Source: a virus
Strand: one strand, 5' to 3'
Length of the DNA: 37,541 bases
IMG/VR virus record: IMGVR_UViG_3300042375_000706
Span: 1 to 37,541 of that record
A model generated the notes under the pieces. The model saw only the letters and a list, made by a program, of their open reading frames with translations, was not told the DNA's origin and did not search any database. The position numbers were made by a program, and so were the translations under genes. Each line of letters starts with the position of its first letter. Positions within the stretch are counted from its first letter, which is position 1. Below, piece after piece: positions 8,093 through 16,500 of this stretch.

Positions 8093-9097
8093 TCAGCCTC
8101 TTCCGAACTTGCGTTCGTAATCTTGAAGAGAGTCCAGCGCGTCAATTTCCGCTTCGAGCGTCCTGCTTGAATCAGTGGAAGTTGTGCTTCGGTTTCCCGG
8201 AGCGGGTTGCATGGGACTTTTTGACGAACGAGAAGGTTTCGCGGGGGCGTTGCCCGGCTTGGTCATGATGACTCCCAGATCACGCGCTGCGGCTTTCGCC
8301 AGCAGGAACGGCTTGTCCGGGGAGTGGTAAAGCGGATCGCCCATGTCGCGCATCTGCGCGTCGAGTTCGACCATGCGATTGACCATGGCGCTGTCCGGGT
8401 TGGTGGTGTCCGGGTAGTAGGTGACTGCCAGCCGCTCCGATTTGACGTATTCAGACTCGAAGGATTGCTGGGCCTTGGTTTCGCTCTCGGCTCGCACCTG
8501 AGATTCCCAGACCTTCAATTCCTCGCGCCGGTCGCGCAAATCGTCGATTTGGTCCGTGAGGTCGCTCACCGTGTCGAACTCCATCTCGGAGGTGGCCTCC
8601 TTGCGGAGCCTCCGGAGTTCTTCGATCTGCGCGTTCACGGACTCGGCGGTGTCACCTTGAGACACCTCTTCTTGAAATTCCTCCGATTCGACTCCGACCC
8701 CGAGGATCAACTCCGCTTTCGCGATGCAGTCCTTCAGGCTCAAGTCTGGATGACGCTTCCGAAGAGCCAGCGCCTCGGCCTCAACGTCGTCTTTCGCACG
8801 AATGCGGAAGCGGTTTGAGTTTCCGGGTTCTGGATCTTCCAGCGCGTCCTCTTCAGAAGACTCCTCGTTCGCATCCTCTCCAACTTCCTCGCCGGATTGC
8901 TCCGCTTCGGTTTCCTCAGCGCCAAACTCATCCTCGGGCTCGTCGCCCGGGAGGTCGTCCAGCGAAAGGGCGGCCACTTCAGCCGCATAGTCGGACAGGG
9001 TGCTAGTCCCATTGTCGTGGGTGTTCTCAGCATCCAAAGGATCTGAGACCGTTGGGTCGTCCGTAGGGTCGGCTTGCGCCTGATCGGTATTGGGCAT
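8093..9097 (-). CDS. Capsid scaffold protein
   Basis: A 334-residue, very acidic, mostly helical protein immediately upstream of the capsid gene, which is the usual place of the scaffold. Residues 1-90 are dominated by Asp and Glu. A helical middle includes a coiled coil (about residues 150-215, AQIEELRRLRKEATSEMEF and DLTDQIDDLRDRREELKVWE). A Pro/Ser-rich linker leads to a final amphipathic helix ending in LQDYERKFGRG, where scaffolds often contact the capsid. The ATG at 9097 was chosen; an upstream TTG at 9133 lies in the CAGAACAT motif and is more likely a -35 element. It does not contain a recognisable protease domain. Confidence 0.7.
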   Translation of the reverse strand: MPNTDQAQADPTDDPTVSDPLDAENTHDNGTSTLSDYAAEVAALSLDDLPGDEPEDEFGAEETEAEQSGEEVGEDANEESSEEDALEDPEPGNSNRFRIRAKDDVEAEALALRKRHPDLSLKDCIAKAELILGVGVESEEFQEEVSQGDTAESVNAQIEELRRLRKEATSEMEFDTVSDLTDQIDDLRDRREELKVWESQVRAESETKAQQSFESEYVKSERLAVTYYPDTTNPDSAMVNRMVELDAQMRDMGDPLYHSPDKPFLLAKAAARDLGVIMTKPGNAPAKPSRSSKSPMQPAPGNRSTTSTDSSRTLEAEIDALDSLQDYERKFGRG

Positions 9098-9099
9098 GG

Positions 9100-9115
9100 G
9101 CAAACACTCGTTTGA
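9100..9115. promoter_or_regulatory. Palindromic operator-like site, copy 4
   Basis: GCAAACACTCGTTTGA fits the palindrome TCAAACG-NN-CGTTTGA seen also at 36264, 36750 and 36825. It lies between the divergent scaffold gene (start 9097) and plus-strand gene (start 9162), where a bound repressor could control both. Confidence 0.5.
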
Positions 9116-9120
9116 AACTT

Positions 9121-9161
9121 TATGTTCTGGCAAGTTTCTCGTTCAGGAATATGCTGCGGTC
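9121..9161 (+). promoter_or_regulatory. Candidate divergent promoters
   Basis: Plus strand: CTGGCA (9127-9132), 17 bp, TATGCT (9150-9155), 6 bp, then the ATG at 9162, so transcription would start at the start codon. Minus strand: TTGCCA (9133-9128) lies exactly 36 bases before the scaffold ATG, but no good -10 follows; CAGAACAT is part of it. The two -35 candidates overlap. Confidence 0.4.
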
Positions 9162-9884
9162 ATGAACTTCAACGAAGACGTTTCGGGAATCCGCAGCGAG
9201 GTCGCCAACTTGGAGCGGAAATTCCGCGATCTTGAACTGCTCATGATGAAGCTCAAGATGTTCAACGAGACAGTCATCCGGCTCCCCTCCGGTAAGCCCG
9301 GATTCGATGCTGTTTACCACATCTGGGGGCAGCAGCACGGCAACGTCCCGGCAAAGGGAGGCCATGTCGGCGCGTTCATCGTCTCAAGGTCAGACAAAGA
9401 AGATGAGGATGGACTGAACATTGGCGGAGGCACGGTTTTCGACGCGAAAAACTCCTCCTGCGATGTTGAAGGACTGCAAAACCAACACCCGGGGGACGGG
9501 GATTATATCACGCTGGAGATCACCCTCGACGATGACAAATATGTCACGAGCGCGAGTTTGGCGGTTGGCGGAGGCGCGGGCGACGGGCTCATTGCCGGAG
9601 GAGGAAAAATCAACATCGCCCAGATCAAGCTGGATACCGAGTCCTCGGAGTATGTGGTCAAGGAGATTTTCCAAATCCAGCACGGAGATGTCCGCCTTCC
9701 GCTGTTTGAAGCCGACAAGGAAGGATCCATTCTCTATTGGAAAGGGACGGCTTGGCAGCTGCTTGAGCCTGCGGGCGAATTATCGGCACTCACGTCCGAA
9801 GGCGAAGAGCTCGAATGGACGGGAACGACCGAATGCGATGACGATGATTCCTCCGGCAGCGAAAGCGAATCCTCCACATATTAA
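9162..9884 (+). CDS. Plus-strand island gene 1: Gly-rich protein with N-terminal coiled coil
   Basis: A 240-residue protein, first of three plus-strand genes inside the minus-strand structural operon. The ATG at 9162 was chosen because it follows a promoter-like sequence by 6 bases; a longer frame from 9090 would overlap the scaffold gene. Residues 5-35 form a helix or coiled coil (GIRSEVANLERKFRDLELLM). The middle is beta-rich with many glycines (GGGAGDGLIAGGGKINIAQI). The C-terminus is very acidic and Ser-rich (CDDDDSSGSESESS). A coiled coil followed by beta-rich sequence would suit a trimeric surface or fibre protein. No family was recognised. Confidence 0.65.
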   Translation: MNFNEDVSGIRSEVANLERKFRDLELLMMKLKMFNETVIRLPSGKPGFDAVYHIWGQQHGNVPAKGGHVGAFIVSRSDKEDEDGLNIGGGTVFDAKNSSCDVEGLQNQHPGDGDYITLEITLDDDKYVTSASLAVGGGAGDGLIAGGGKINIAQIKLDTESSEYVVKEIFQIQHGDVRLPLFEADKEGSILYWKGTAWQLLEPAGELSALTSEGEELEWTGTTECDDDDSSGSESESSTY

Positions 9885-9896
9885 CAACCTTGAGCC

Positions 9897-10391
9897 ATGG
9901 CTACCATCGCAAAGAAAAAAGGCAAAATCATCATCAAAGATGGCAAGGTGAGTTGCGCGTGCTGCGGCTGCGACCCGAACGCGCAGCTGTGGGGGCCGGG
10001 CTATGATAACAGGCCGAGCTCAATTGAAGTATGGGGGCAAACCTTGCCTCGCGTGTATTCATGCTTTTATATGTTACGAGGCGTCACCCTTTCATTACGC
10101 CCAAACGCGGGGGTGATATGGGACGCAACCACCGGCGGATTACTGCTTTCGGCGGCGAGCTTGTTTAGCACCGGAGGCACGAGCGGAGTCCTGAATTTCT
10201 CCACCTTCCCATCCTCCCAATACAGCGTCCTCAGCGAATTCCCCGCATACCAGCCGCTCATGCTCAACGCTTATTATTATCGGCAGAATCTCCCCGGCCC
10301 TAAATTTCCCTACGGGACTTATGCTCTCCAAGAGGATTTAGGTGGGGGCTATGCCGTCGCGCCAGCGACAATCACCATCTCACCGCCATGA
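9897..10391 (+). CDS. Plus-strand island gene 2: hypothetical protein with Cys cluster
   Basis: A 164-residue protein 12 bp after the previous gene and overlapping the next by ATGA. It begins with a basic segment (MATIAKKKGKIIIKDGKV) and a tight Cys cluster (CACCGC, residues 20-25) that could bind a metal or form disulfides. The remainder is beta-rich and aromatic (VYSCFYMLRGVTLSLRPNAG, later LMLNAYYYRQNLPGPKFPYG). It resembles no family that I can name. The coupling to its neighbours suggests that the three products act together. Confidence 0.65.
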   Translation: MATIAKKKGKIIIKDGKVSCACCGCDPNAQLWGPGYDNRPSSIEVWGQTLPRVYSCFYMLRGVTLSLRPNAGVIWDATTGGLLLSAASLFSTGGTSGVLNFSTFPSSQYSVLSEFPAYQPLMLNAYYYRQNLPGPKFPYGTYALQEDLGGGYAVAPATITISPP

Positions 10392-10741
10392 CCTGCCAGT
10401 TTCAATCACCCCGCGATGCCATCGGCTTCACTTGCTCGATCAACCGCTACGGCGGCAAGCCACACGCACTCGCCTGTCAGCAGTGCATCGCGGATGGGAA
10501 AAACACCGAGGCGAGCAAACTCCCCAGCGTGGCAGAGATGGCATCCGGCCTTATCCTATCGGCGGCGGCATGGGGCAAGTCGGGGTTCAAGCTGGCGGAT
10601 GCGGAAACACTCGCCAGCCGCCAGTCAGTCTGCCAGAGCTGCGACCTGTGGAACCCGGCGGGCCGCTGCCGCAAGTGCGGATGCTCTACGCAGGCGAAGC
10701 TGCGGATGGCATCGGAGAAATGCCCGCTGGGAAAGTGGTGA
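10388..10741 (+). CDS. Plus-strand island gene 3: small zinc-ribbon-like Cys-rich protein
   Basis: A 117-residue protein. The N-terminal part has four cysteines (CQF, FTCSIN, LACQQCI). The C-terminal 38 residues carry a dense pattern VCQSCDLWNPAGRCRKCGC, then SEKCPLGKW. This pattern (CxxC, CxxCxC, CP-GKW) recurs in small phage proteins and looks like a zinc-binding module. Its start overlaps the previous gene by 4 bp, so translation is coupled. It ends 52 bp before the convergent end of the minus-strand gene at 10794, and no clear terminator is visible in that gap. The function is unknown; a protein or nucleic-acid contact is likely for a zinc ribbon. Confidence 0.7.
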   Translation: MTCQFQSPRDAIGFTCSINRYGGKPHALACQQCIADGKNTEASKLPSVAEMASGLILSAAAWGKSGFKLADAETLASRQSVCQSCDLWNPAGRCRKCGCSTQAKLRMASEKCPLGKW

Positions 10742-10793
10742 GGTTTCGACAATCCGGCTGCTGCGACTCGGCGCTCAATCCGCCGCAAGACTC

Positions 10794-11078
10794 CTAGCCG
10801 ATCCCGTGCGACCGCAGCACGCTCGTCGCGCCCTGCCGGATCAGCGCCGGGGCCTGCATGACCTCCAGCACCCCCAGCCGCTCGCGCCGCAGCGCCTCGC
10901 GCTCGACGGGGGTGAGCTCGTTGTCATGCAGGATGGCTTCCGCCATCTGGTCCGCCCGCGCCTTGAAGCCGGACATGAACACCTTGAACTCCCGGCAGTC
11001 GCCCAGAAACTCAATGTCGCGGAGGGTGTTGGCGGCGTGATCTGTGGCGATTTTCTCGGATGCTGATAGTTGTTTCAT
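10794..11078 (-). CDS. Small helical protein downstream of the portal
   Basis: A 94-residue, charged, mostly helical protein (MKQLSASEKIATDHAANTL at the start; later a Glu/Arg-rich helix ELTPVEREALRRERLGVLEV). The ATG at 11078 is 2 bp after the portal stop; an overlapping TTG at 11084 is less likely. Its location just after the portal gene and before the scaffold suggests a head-assembly or connector accessory protein, but no family is recognised. It is the last minus-strand gene before the plus-strand island, so transcription of the scaffold and capsid must read through the island or start anew at 9.1 kb. Confidence 0.65.
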   Translation of the reverse strand: MKQLSASEKIATDHAANTLRDIEFLGDCREFKVFMSGFKARADQMAEAILHDNELTPVEREALRRERLGVLEVMQAPALIRQGATSVLRSHGIG

Positions 11079-11080
11079 AA

Positions 11081-13294
11081 TCAATAGAGTGGGTCTTGGG
11101 TGCGGGTCTTGCCGGTGGCGGCGGATGCGGTCGCCTTGGCGTCGGGGAGTCCGCTGCTTCCACCTGCCGGAGCGACGGGGGGTGTCATGAGCGGCTGGAT
11201 GATGTCGTCGGCGTTGGCAACCTGAAGCGCCTTGAGCATTTGCTGGTAGAGCCCCGCCGTGCGCTCCTGCACCTCGGGCCGGACCTCGGCGTAGAACTCT
11301 TGGACCAGTTGCACGGCGCGGATCGAGCTTTCGAGGATCTGCTCGCCCCGGTAGCGGGTCAGCAGGATGCGCGTGTCGATCTCCATGTTGGAGATGTCGC
11401 CCGCGTTGATGGTCATCAGCTCCGCGCCCCCTTCCCCGCCCTCGCCGTCCTCGAAGTAACGATAGACCTCGGTGGGGTCGAGATTGGAGAACACCAGCTT
11501 CGCCATCTTTTCGAGCGTGTCGGAGACGCCGGGCTCGATGTGGCCGATGTGCAGCGAGAACAACTCCTGCCCGCTCTTCTCGATGTTGCGGATGCCGGTC
11601 GCCAGCTTGGTCGAGTCCATCCCGATCGAGTTGCCGTCGTTGGCGTTGGCGATGCCGCTCTCGTTCAACATGAGCTGCATGAAGAACTCGGTGAGCGTCT
11701 GGAGCTGGTCCGCCGTGTTGTTTTCCAGATAGACGCTCTTCAGGCAGTCCTCCGCCGTCTTGCCGGGAGCGGGCGTGTAGGTGCCGCCCCAGTTGAGTTC
11801 GAGATCCGAGTTCGACCGCCCTTCCACCGTGTTGTGGGGGCTCCAGAAATCCACCCGGGCCGCTTTCGAGTTGCCGTAGTTCCAGCGGTTCACCAGCAAG
11901 TCCACGATCTGCTGGGAGGTGTTGAACATCTCCATCGAGCCGATGCCATACCAGCGCCCCGGAACCTCGTTGACGCGCACCACCGAAAACGGACGCAGCC
12001 CGTCCGGCGTCACGTTCGCCTCGTAGTCGTAGAAGATCGGCGTCTTGGTCTTGCGGTCGATCACCAGCATCACGTCTTCAAGAATGCCGTCGCCGTCCGC
12101 GTCGTAACGGAGATGGAACTCCGCGATCTCGATGATAGGCTGGGTCTTGTTGGCGGATCCGGAGCTGTCCCGGGTGGCCGAATCGACCTCCGTGGAGTTC
12201 TGGGCGCTGTTGGATTGCTGTCCGGAAGACGCCAGCGTGCGAAGCAGGTTGATCGCGTCCTGCGTCGCCTTGACCTGCTCCGGCCCGGACGCTCCGGCGT
12301 CGATGCTCTTCTTCCACTGGTCCGCCAAGTCCATCAGCGGCATGTCGTAAAGGTGGACGACGCAATCGGCGAGTTGCACGGTTTCCGCGTCCAGCGGGCA
12401 AAGGAAGTCCTTGAAGTGAACCACCTTCGCCTCCGGCCCCTTGTAGTGGGTGATCTTGCGGGTGATCGGTTTGGCCTGCCAAAGCATCTCCTGCGGCTGC
12501 GGGGTCTGCCCGTCGCGCTTGAGCACCAGCATCCCGGCGGGCATCATCTGCCCGGTTGACGGGTCTTCAATGGTGTCCTCCACCCACAGGTCGTCTTCGA
12601 GGATGTAGTCACCATCCACCCCGAGGATGTCCTTGCCCTGCGCGTCGATGAGCACGGTCGCCTCGGTCTTGTAAATCTGCCCCCGGTTCGCCCACGTCGT
12701 CTTGACGACCGACTCGCCTTGGATGAACGCCCGCTCGATGGAAAGCTCCTCGGTGCGCTTGAGCCCCGCCATGTCCATCTTCCAGCGGATATAGCGGTCG
12801 GTCTTGTCGGCACGGACCTTGTCGAGTTCGCCCACCGGATAGATGGCGAACCACGGGTCGGTCGCAAAAAAGTAGTTCACCGCCCGGGCGATCATCTGCC
12901 GGGTGATCCGGCGGGCGGCGGGAACCACGAGATTGGACTCCGCGAACACCCCGCCTAGCAGGTAGGAGCGGAACTCCACCTCGTTCTTGAAGGTGAGATC
13001 GAACAACTCGCGCTTGCCCATCCACGAGCGCGACGCCCGCGTCAGCCCCTCCATCTCCCCGGAGTCCGCGAACTCGCCGCCCGCGCCGTGCCAGTCGCCG
13101 TTCTTACACACGTCCCGCCCGGTCTCGCTTTCGAGATCCTGGAGCCGCGTCATCGCGTGGTTGATTAGCTCCTCCTCCCGCTCGCGGGTGAGGACGTAGG
13201 AGGTGGGAAAGGGCATGAGCGGCGAGACGCCGTCGTCCTTCTGCGGGATCTCCCCGGCCCTCGGGGTGATGATGCGTTCGATTTGATCTTCCAT
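11081..13294 (-). CDS. Portal protein
   Basis: A 737-residue protein with the size and order of segments of podovirus-type portals. An N-terminal tail leads to a helix (EREEELINHAMTRLQDLESE), then the region VNYFFATDPWFAIYPVGELD and a wing/stem region with IERAFIQGESVVKTTWANRG. Later come AEFHLRYDADGDGILEDVML, VPGRWYGIGSMEMFNTSQQI and VDLLVNRWNYGNSKAARVDF, which match the portal pattern of a conserved hinge before the long stem helices. The C-terminus is a flexible Gly/Pro/Ala tail. Portals form a twelve-subunit ring at one capsid vertex through which DNA is packaged and ejected. The start ATG is 10 bases after CAGAACATCAA; there is no Shine-Dalgarno sequence. Confidence 0.85.
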   Translation of the reverse strand: MEDQIERIITPRAGEIPQKDDGVSPLMPFPTSYVLTREREEELINHAMTRLQDLESETGRDVCKNGDWHGAGGEFADSGEMEGLTRASRSWMGKRELFDLTFKNEVEFRSYLLGGVFAESNLVVPAARRITRQMIARAVNYFFATDPWFAIYPVGELDKVRADKTDRYIRWKMDMAGLKRTEELSIERAFIQGESVVKTTWANRGQIYKTEATVLIDAQGKDILGVDGDYILEDDLWVEDTIEDPSTGQMMPAGMLVLKRDGQTPQPQEMLWQAKPITRKITHYKGPEAKVVHFKDFLCPLDAETVQLADCVVHLYDMPLMDLADQWKKSIDAGASGPEQVKATQDAINLLRTLASSGQQSNSAQNSTEVDSATRDSSGSANKTQPIIEIAEFHLRYDADGDGILEDVMLVIDRKTKTPIFYDYEANVTPDGLRPFSVVRVNEVPGRWYGIGSMEMFNTSQQIVDLLVNRWNYGNSKAARVDFWSPHNTVEGRSNSDLELNWGGTYTPAPGKTAEDCLKSVYLENNTADQLQTLTEFFMQLMLNESGIANANDGNSIGMDSTKLATGIRNIEKSGQELFSLHIGHIEPGVSDTLEKMAKLVFSNLDPTEVYRYFEDGEGGEGGAELMTINAGDISNMEIDTRILLTRYRGEQILESSIRAVQLVQEFYAEVRPEVQERTAGLYQQMLKALQVANADDIIQPLMTPPVAPAGGSSGLPDAKATASAATGKTRTQDPLY

Positions 13295-13304
13295 GATGTT
13301 AATG

Positions 13305-13315
13305 TTGATGTTCTG
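13305..13315 (-). promoter_or_regulatory. CAGAACATCAA motif before the portal gene
   Basis: A perfect copy of the minus-strand motif, 10 bases before the portal ATG, in the 37-bp gap after the alanine-rich gene. It is too close to the ATG to be a complete promoter for that start. Confidence 0.5.
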
Positions 13316-13331
13316 TAAGGTCCGCCCGGCC

Positions 13332-13517
13332 TTAGAGGCTCTTCGCCTTCCCGGCGGCGTCCTTGGCCGCCTGCTCTGCGGCCTTGAAGGCGGCGGCGTG
13401 GGCTTCGGAGGCGGCCTTGACCTCGGCGGCGTGGGCGGCGTGGGCTTCGGTGGCGGCCTTGAAGGCTTCGGTGGCGGCCTTGAAGGCGGCGGCGTGGGTG
13501 TCTGCTTGGTTTTCCAT
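13332..13517 (-). CDS. 61-residue alanine-rich amphipathic helix protein
   Basis: The ATG at 13517 gives 61 residues made almost wholly of an Ala/Lys/Glu/His repeat of roughly 8-11 residues (AAAFKAATEA, FKAATEAHAA, AEVKAASEAH, AAAFKAAEQA, then KDAAGKAKSL). It would form one long amphipathic helix. It lies between the giant gene and the portal, and a perfect CAGAACATCAA copy stands 4 bases before the start, as before other genes here, which supports that it is real. A longer frame from 13793 overlaps the giant gene and is not needed. Candidates are a minor head protein, an internal protein or a membrane-active peptide; none is shown by the sequence. Confidence 0.65.
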   Translation of the reverse strand: MENQADTHAAAFKAATEAFKAATEAHAAHAAEVKAASEAHAAAFKAAEQAAKDAAGKAKSL

Positions 13518-13521
13518 GGTA

Positions 13522-13532
13522 TTGATGTTCTG
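13522..13532 (-). promoter_or_regulatory. CAGAACATCAA motif before the alanine-rich gene
   Basis: A perfect copy in the 29-bp gap after the giant gene, only 4 bases before the next ATG. This spacing argues for a role in RNA (translation, processing or protein binding) or for a promoter of something further downstream. Confidence 0.5.
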
Positions 13533-13546
13533 TGAGGTTCGGGGTG

Positions 13547-16500
13547 TTATTTGGAGAATCGGAAGGCGAGCGCGTCCTTGGTCTTGGACTTGGCTTGCTC
13601 GTAGGCGGATTTGACTTTCTTCACGTCCACCTCGGTGGGGTTGTTGTAGTTGATGAATTGGGTTTTGAGAAGCGCCTTGGTCAGCTTGCCGGACAGCTCG
13701 CGGAAGGTGGCAAGCTGGTCGCCGGTCATCTTCTGCGGCTTGCCCGTGCGCTTGTTCACAAACTCCGCCGTGGTGATGGAGGAAGGGAACCACGCCTTGC
13801 CGGGGTTCTTGTCGCGGAAGCGCAGCAGCATCGCGTCCACCGGGTTGACCGTGTCGGTCCCCATCTCCGTCATGTCGATGATGCGTCCGGCGGCGTTGCC
13901 GGTCTTCGTCACCTCGTCGCCGTAGGGGTCGCGCTTGGCGTTCTTCTGTCCGGCGGGAGCGACCTGATAAAGAACCTCCTGCATGAACGAATCCGACCGC
14001 TCGCGGAAGTTCGCGTCCATCTCGCGGATCGGTTGCTTGATGAGGTTCGGGAAAACCATCGAGAAGCGGGAGGCAAGGAACTGTTGGAACTTCCGGTTAT
14101 CCTTCACGTCCGGCTCGGCGAGGATGTTGGTCCCCAGCGAGATCAGGTCGGAGATCCCCTTCATGAAGCTCTTGTCCTGCGCCTGCGCGGCGAATCCACC
14201 GAGCGCGGCGGCGGCGGCTTGCGAACTGTCGCCCCCTGCGCGGTTGGACCGCTTGACCGACTTCATCAGGTCGATGGTGGCGGCGAGGGTGGTGGCGATC
14301 GGCTCGAACCTGCCGTAGCTGATCCCGAACCGCTCCTTGCCATCCTTGCGGAAGGAAATCCGGTAAGGCCCGACGCCCGAGCGCATCTGCGTCTCGCGCT
14401 CCGCCCGCCCGCGTGGGGTGAACGGCGAGGAGCCGGTGATGATGAACGGCTTGTCCTGATCGTCGTCGTCGCCCTCACCGGCACCCATGGCGGCAAGAAT
14501 CAGCATCAGGGTCGCCCCTTGGAGTTGCTGTCCGACTCGTTCCACGAGTTCAGCATTGCGCCCGTTGGCGTTCCACTTCCAGCTTTTCGTTCCGTCAAGA
14601 TTGTCCTTGCGGGAGTTCTGGTAGGTGCCAAGCAGGATGTCGAAGACCGAGAACGGATTGAGCGTGTGGCGGACGCCCTTGCGGAGGATGTTGAACGGAG
14701 TGCGCTGGAACGGGAAGAACGAGACCCGCACGATGGCGAGTGCCGCCTTGGCGAAGATGTTGTCATGCTCCTGCGCGGCGAACTTGTTGAGGCTGGCAGC
14801 GGCATAGCCGACCACGTCGCCCAAGTCCTTCACTTCGATCTTCTTGCCAGTCGTCGGGTCTTGCTGACTCGGCAGCGGGTTGGAGAAGATGGCGCGGGAC
14901 GCCTTGTTGGCGGCAAGCAGGTAGGACGGACTTCCGGGGGTGTTGACCTCGGACTTGAGGAACGCGGCGAACTCCGGCGTGCCGGGTTTCATCCCCCGCG
15001 CCTTGGCGATGCGGAAAGCGAACGTGCCGACCTCGACGCACGCCATCAGCGTCCGGTTGAAGTCGTCGGTCGCCGCCAGCAAGCGCATCGGGATTCGGAT
15101 GATGTCGCCCTTCTTGCCTGAGATGGAACCGTTGATCCGGTAGCCGCCGCCGCCAAGGATCTTGTCCCAGTCGATTTCATGAGCCAGCACGTCACGGTCG
15201 AACATCGGGTGTTGCGAGATGAACGCGGCCTTGAAGTTGGACATGGCGCGGAGCCATGCGGGCTTGAGGGCTTTGAGGATGTATTTCGACTCGCCAAGCT
15301 GGGCGCTCATCGGGTCTTTGACGATGGCATTCACCGCCAAGTCATACGCCCGCCCGACGGTGACTTCCCATGTCGCCGGGATGATCGCCGTGGCGTTGAC
15401 GAGCATCGTCTGGAGACCGGAGAGCATGTTGGCATAGACCAACTCCGTCGCCTTGTCCACGAAGTCGGCGTCCATGGTGGAAATCATCCGTGCCACCGCG
15501 CCGACATGGTTGATGTCGTTGAGGTCGAATCCGTAGGACTCCACCGATTGCGACGACTCGAAGATGTCCTTCACGTCGGTCCCATACTTGGCGAGGATGG
15601 CGTTGATCTCCGCAACCGCCGCCATCGCCTTGACCTGTTGTCCTGCGTCGAGCGAACCAATCTTGCCGATCGCCCCGGCGAGACCCCGGATGATCTCCAC
15701 GCGCTGCATGATATTGGAGCGGTCTTTCGTGTCGAAGGTGACGCTGTCCATGTTGTCCTTGAAGTCGGGGCGCGACCAATCCGCCTCCATCACGTTGACG
15801 GGCTTCACCTTGGCGACCTTCTTCGGCTTGATGTTCTTGGCGCGGACCTCTTCCGGCAGTCCGAATCCAATCGTCAGGATGCGCTCCACCTCGGCGGCGA
15901 TCTGCTCCGGGGTGAGTTGCTTGCCTGCTCCCAACGGGGCGGATTGCAGCGAGTTGAGTTGCTTCACGATCTCCTCCATGCTCATCCCGGCGGCGACCAT
16001 CGGCGCGATCTTGGCGCGGAGGTCTTCGCGGGCGTCCTTGTTGATCTTCTGCGCCTCTTCGGCGCTCACGTTGAGACGGCGCTTGATGTCCCCAAGGCTC
16101 GCGCCCTGCTGGATCATCTTCAGGACGTTCTGCTGGATTTTCGGGCGGGCCTTTTGCACGTCCTTCATCAGCTTCGAGTTCGCCAGCTTCAGCTTATCGT
16201 TCTCCTTGGTGATGTCGGAGAGCTTGAGGTTGATCTTGGCAAGCTCCGCAGTCACAGAGGCGACGCGGGCATTCGCCGCCTTGGTGATGGCGGCTTTACG
16301 TTCTGACAAGGGCAGGCTGGCAATCGCCTTCTGGATCTTGTCCGATGGCATGTAGATCGCCTCGGTGAGCGCGGCAAGCGCCCGCTCGGCGGGTTTCAAG
16401 TCCCGGTCCCAGCCGATTTGCAGCAAGCGCCCCACGTCACCGCGCATGATGCGGTAGGCGAGCATTCTCGCGCCGTTCTCGGCCTGAAGCGCCTCGTTGT

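Noticed and set aside
9090-9161. Upstream start for the first plus-strand island gene
   Set aside because: The 24 extra residues would overlap the scaffold gene and its control region, and the ATG at 9162 fits the promoter geometry.
8032-13532. TGTTC-containing motif as an SOS (LexA) box
   Set aside because: A LexA site would need a matching GAACA arm at fixed distance; the copies lack it and stand before structural genes only.
13532-15121. Long plus-strand frames (529, 487, 375 residues and others) opposite the giant gene and the portal gene
   Set aside because: These are stop-poor shadows of high-GC minus-strand coding; their Arg/Val/Leu/Gly-rich translation is typical of antisense frames.
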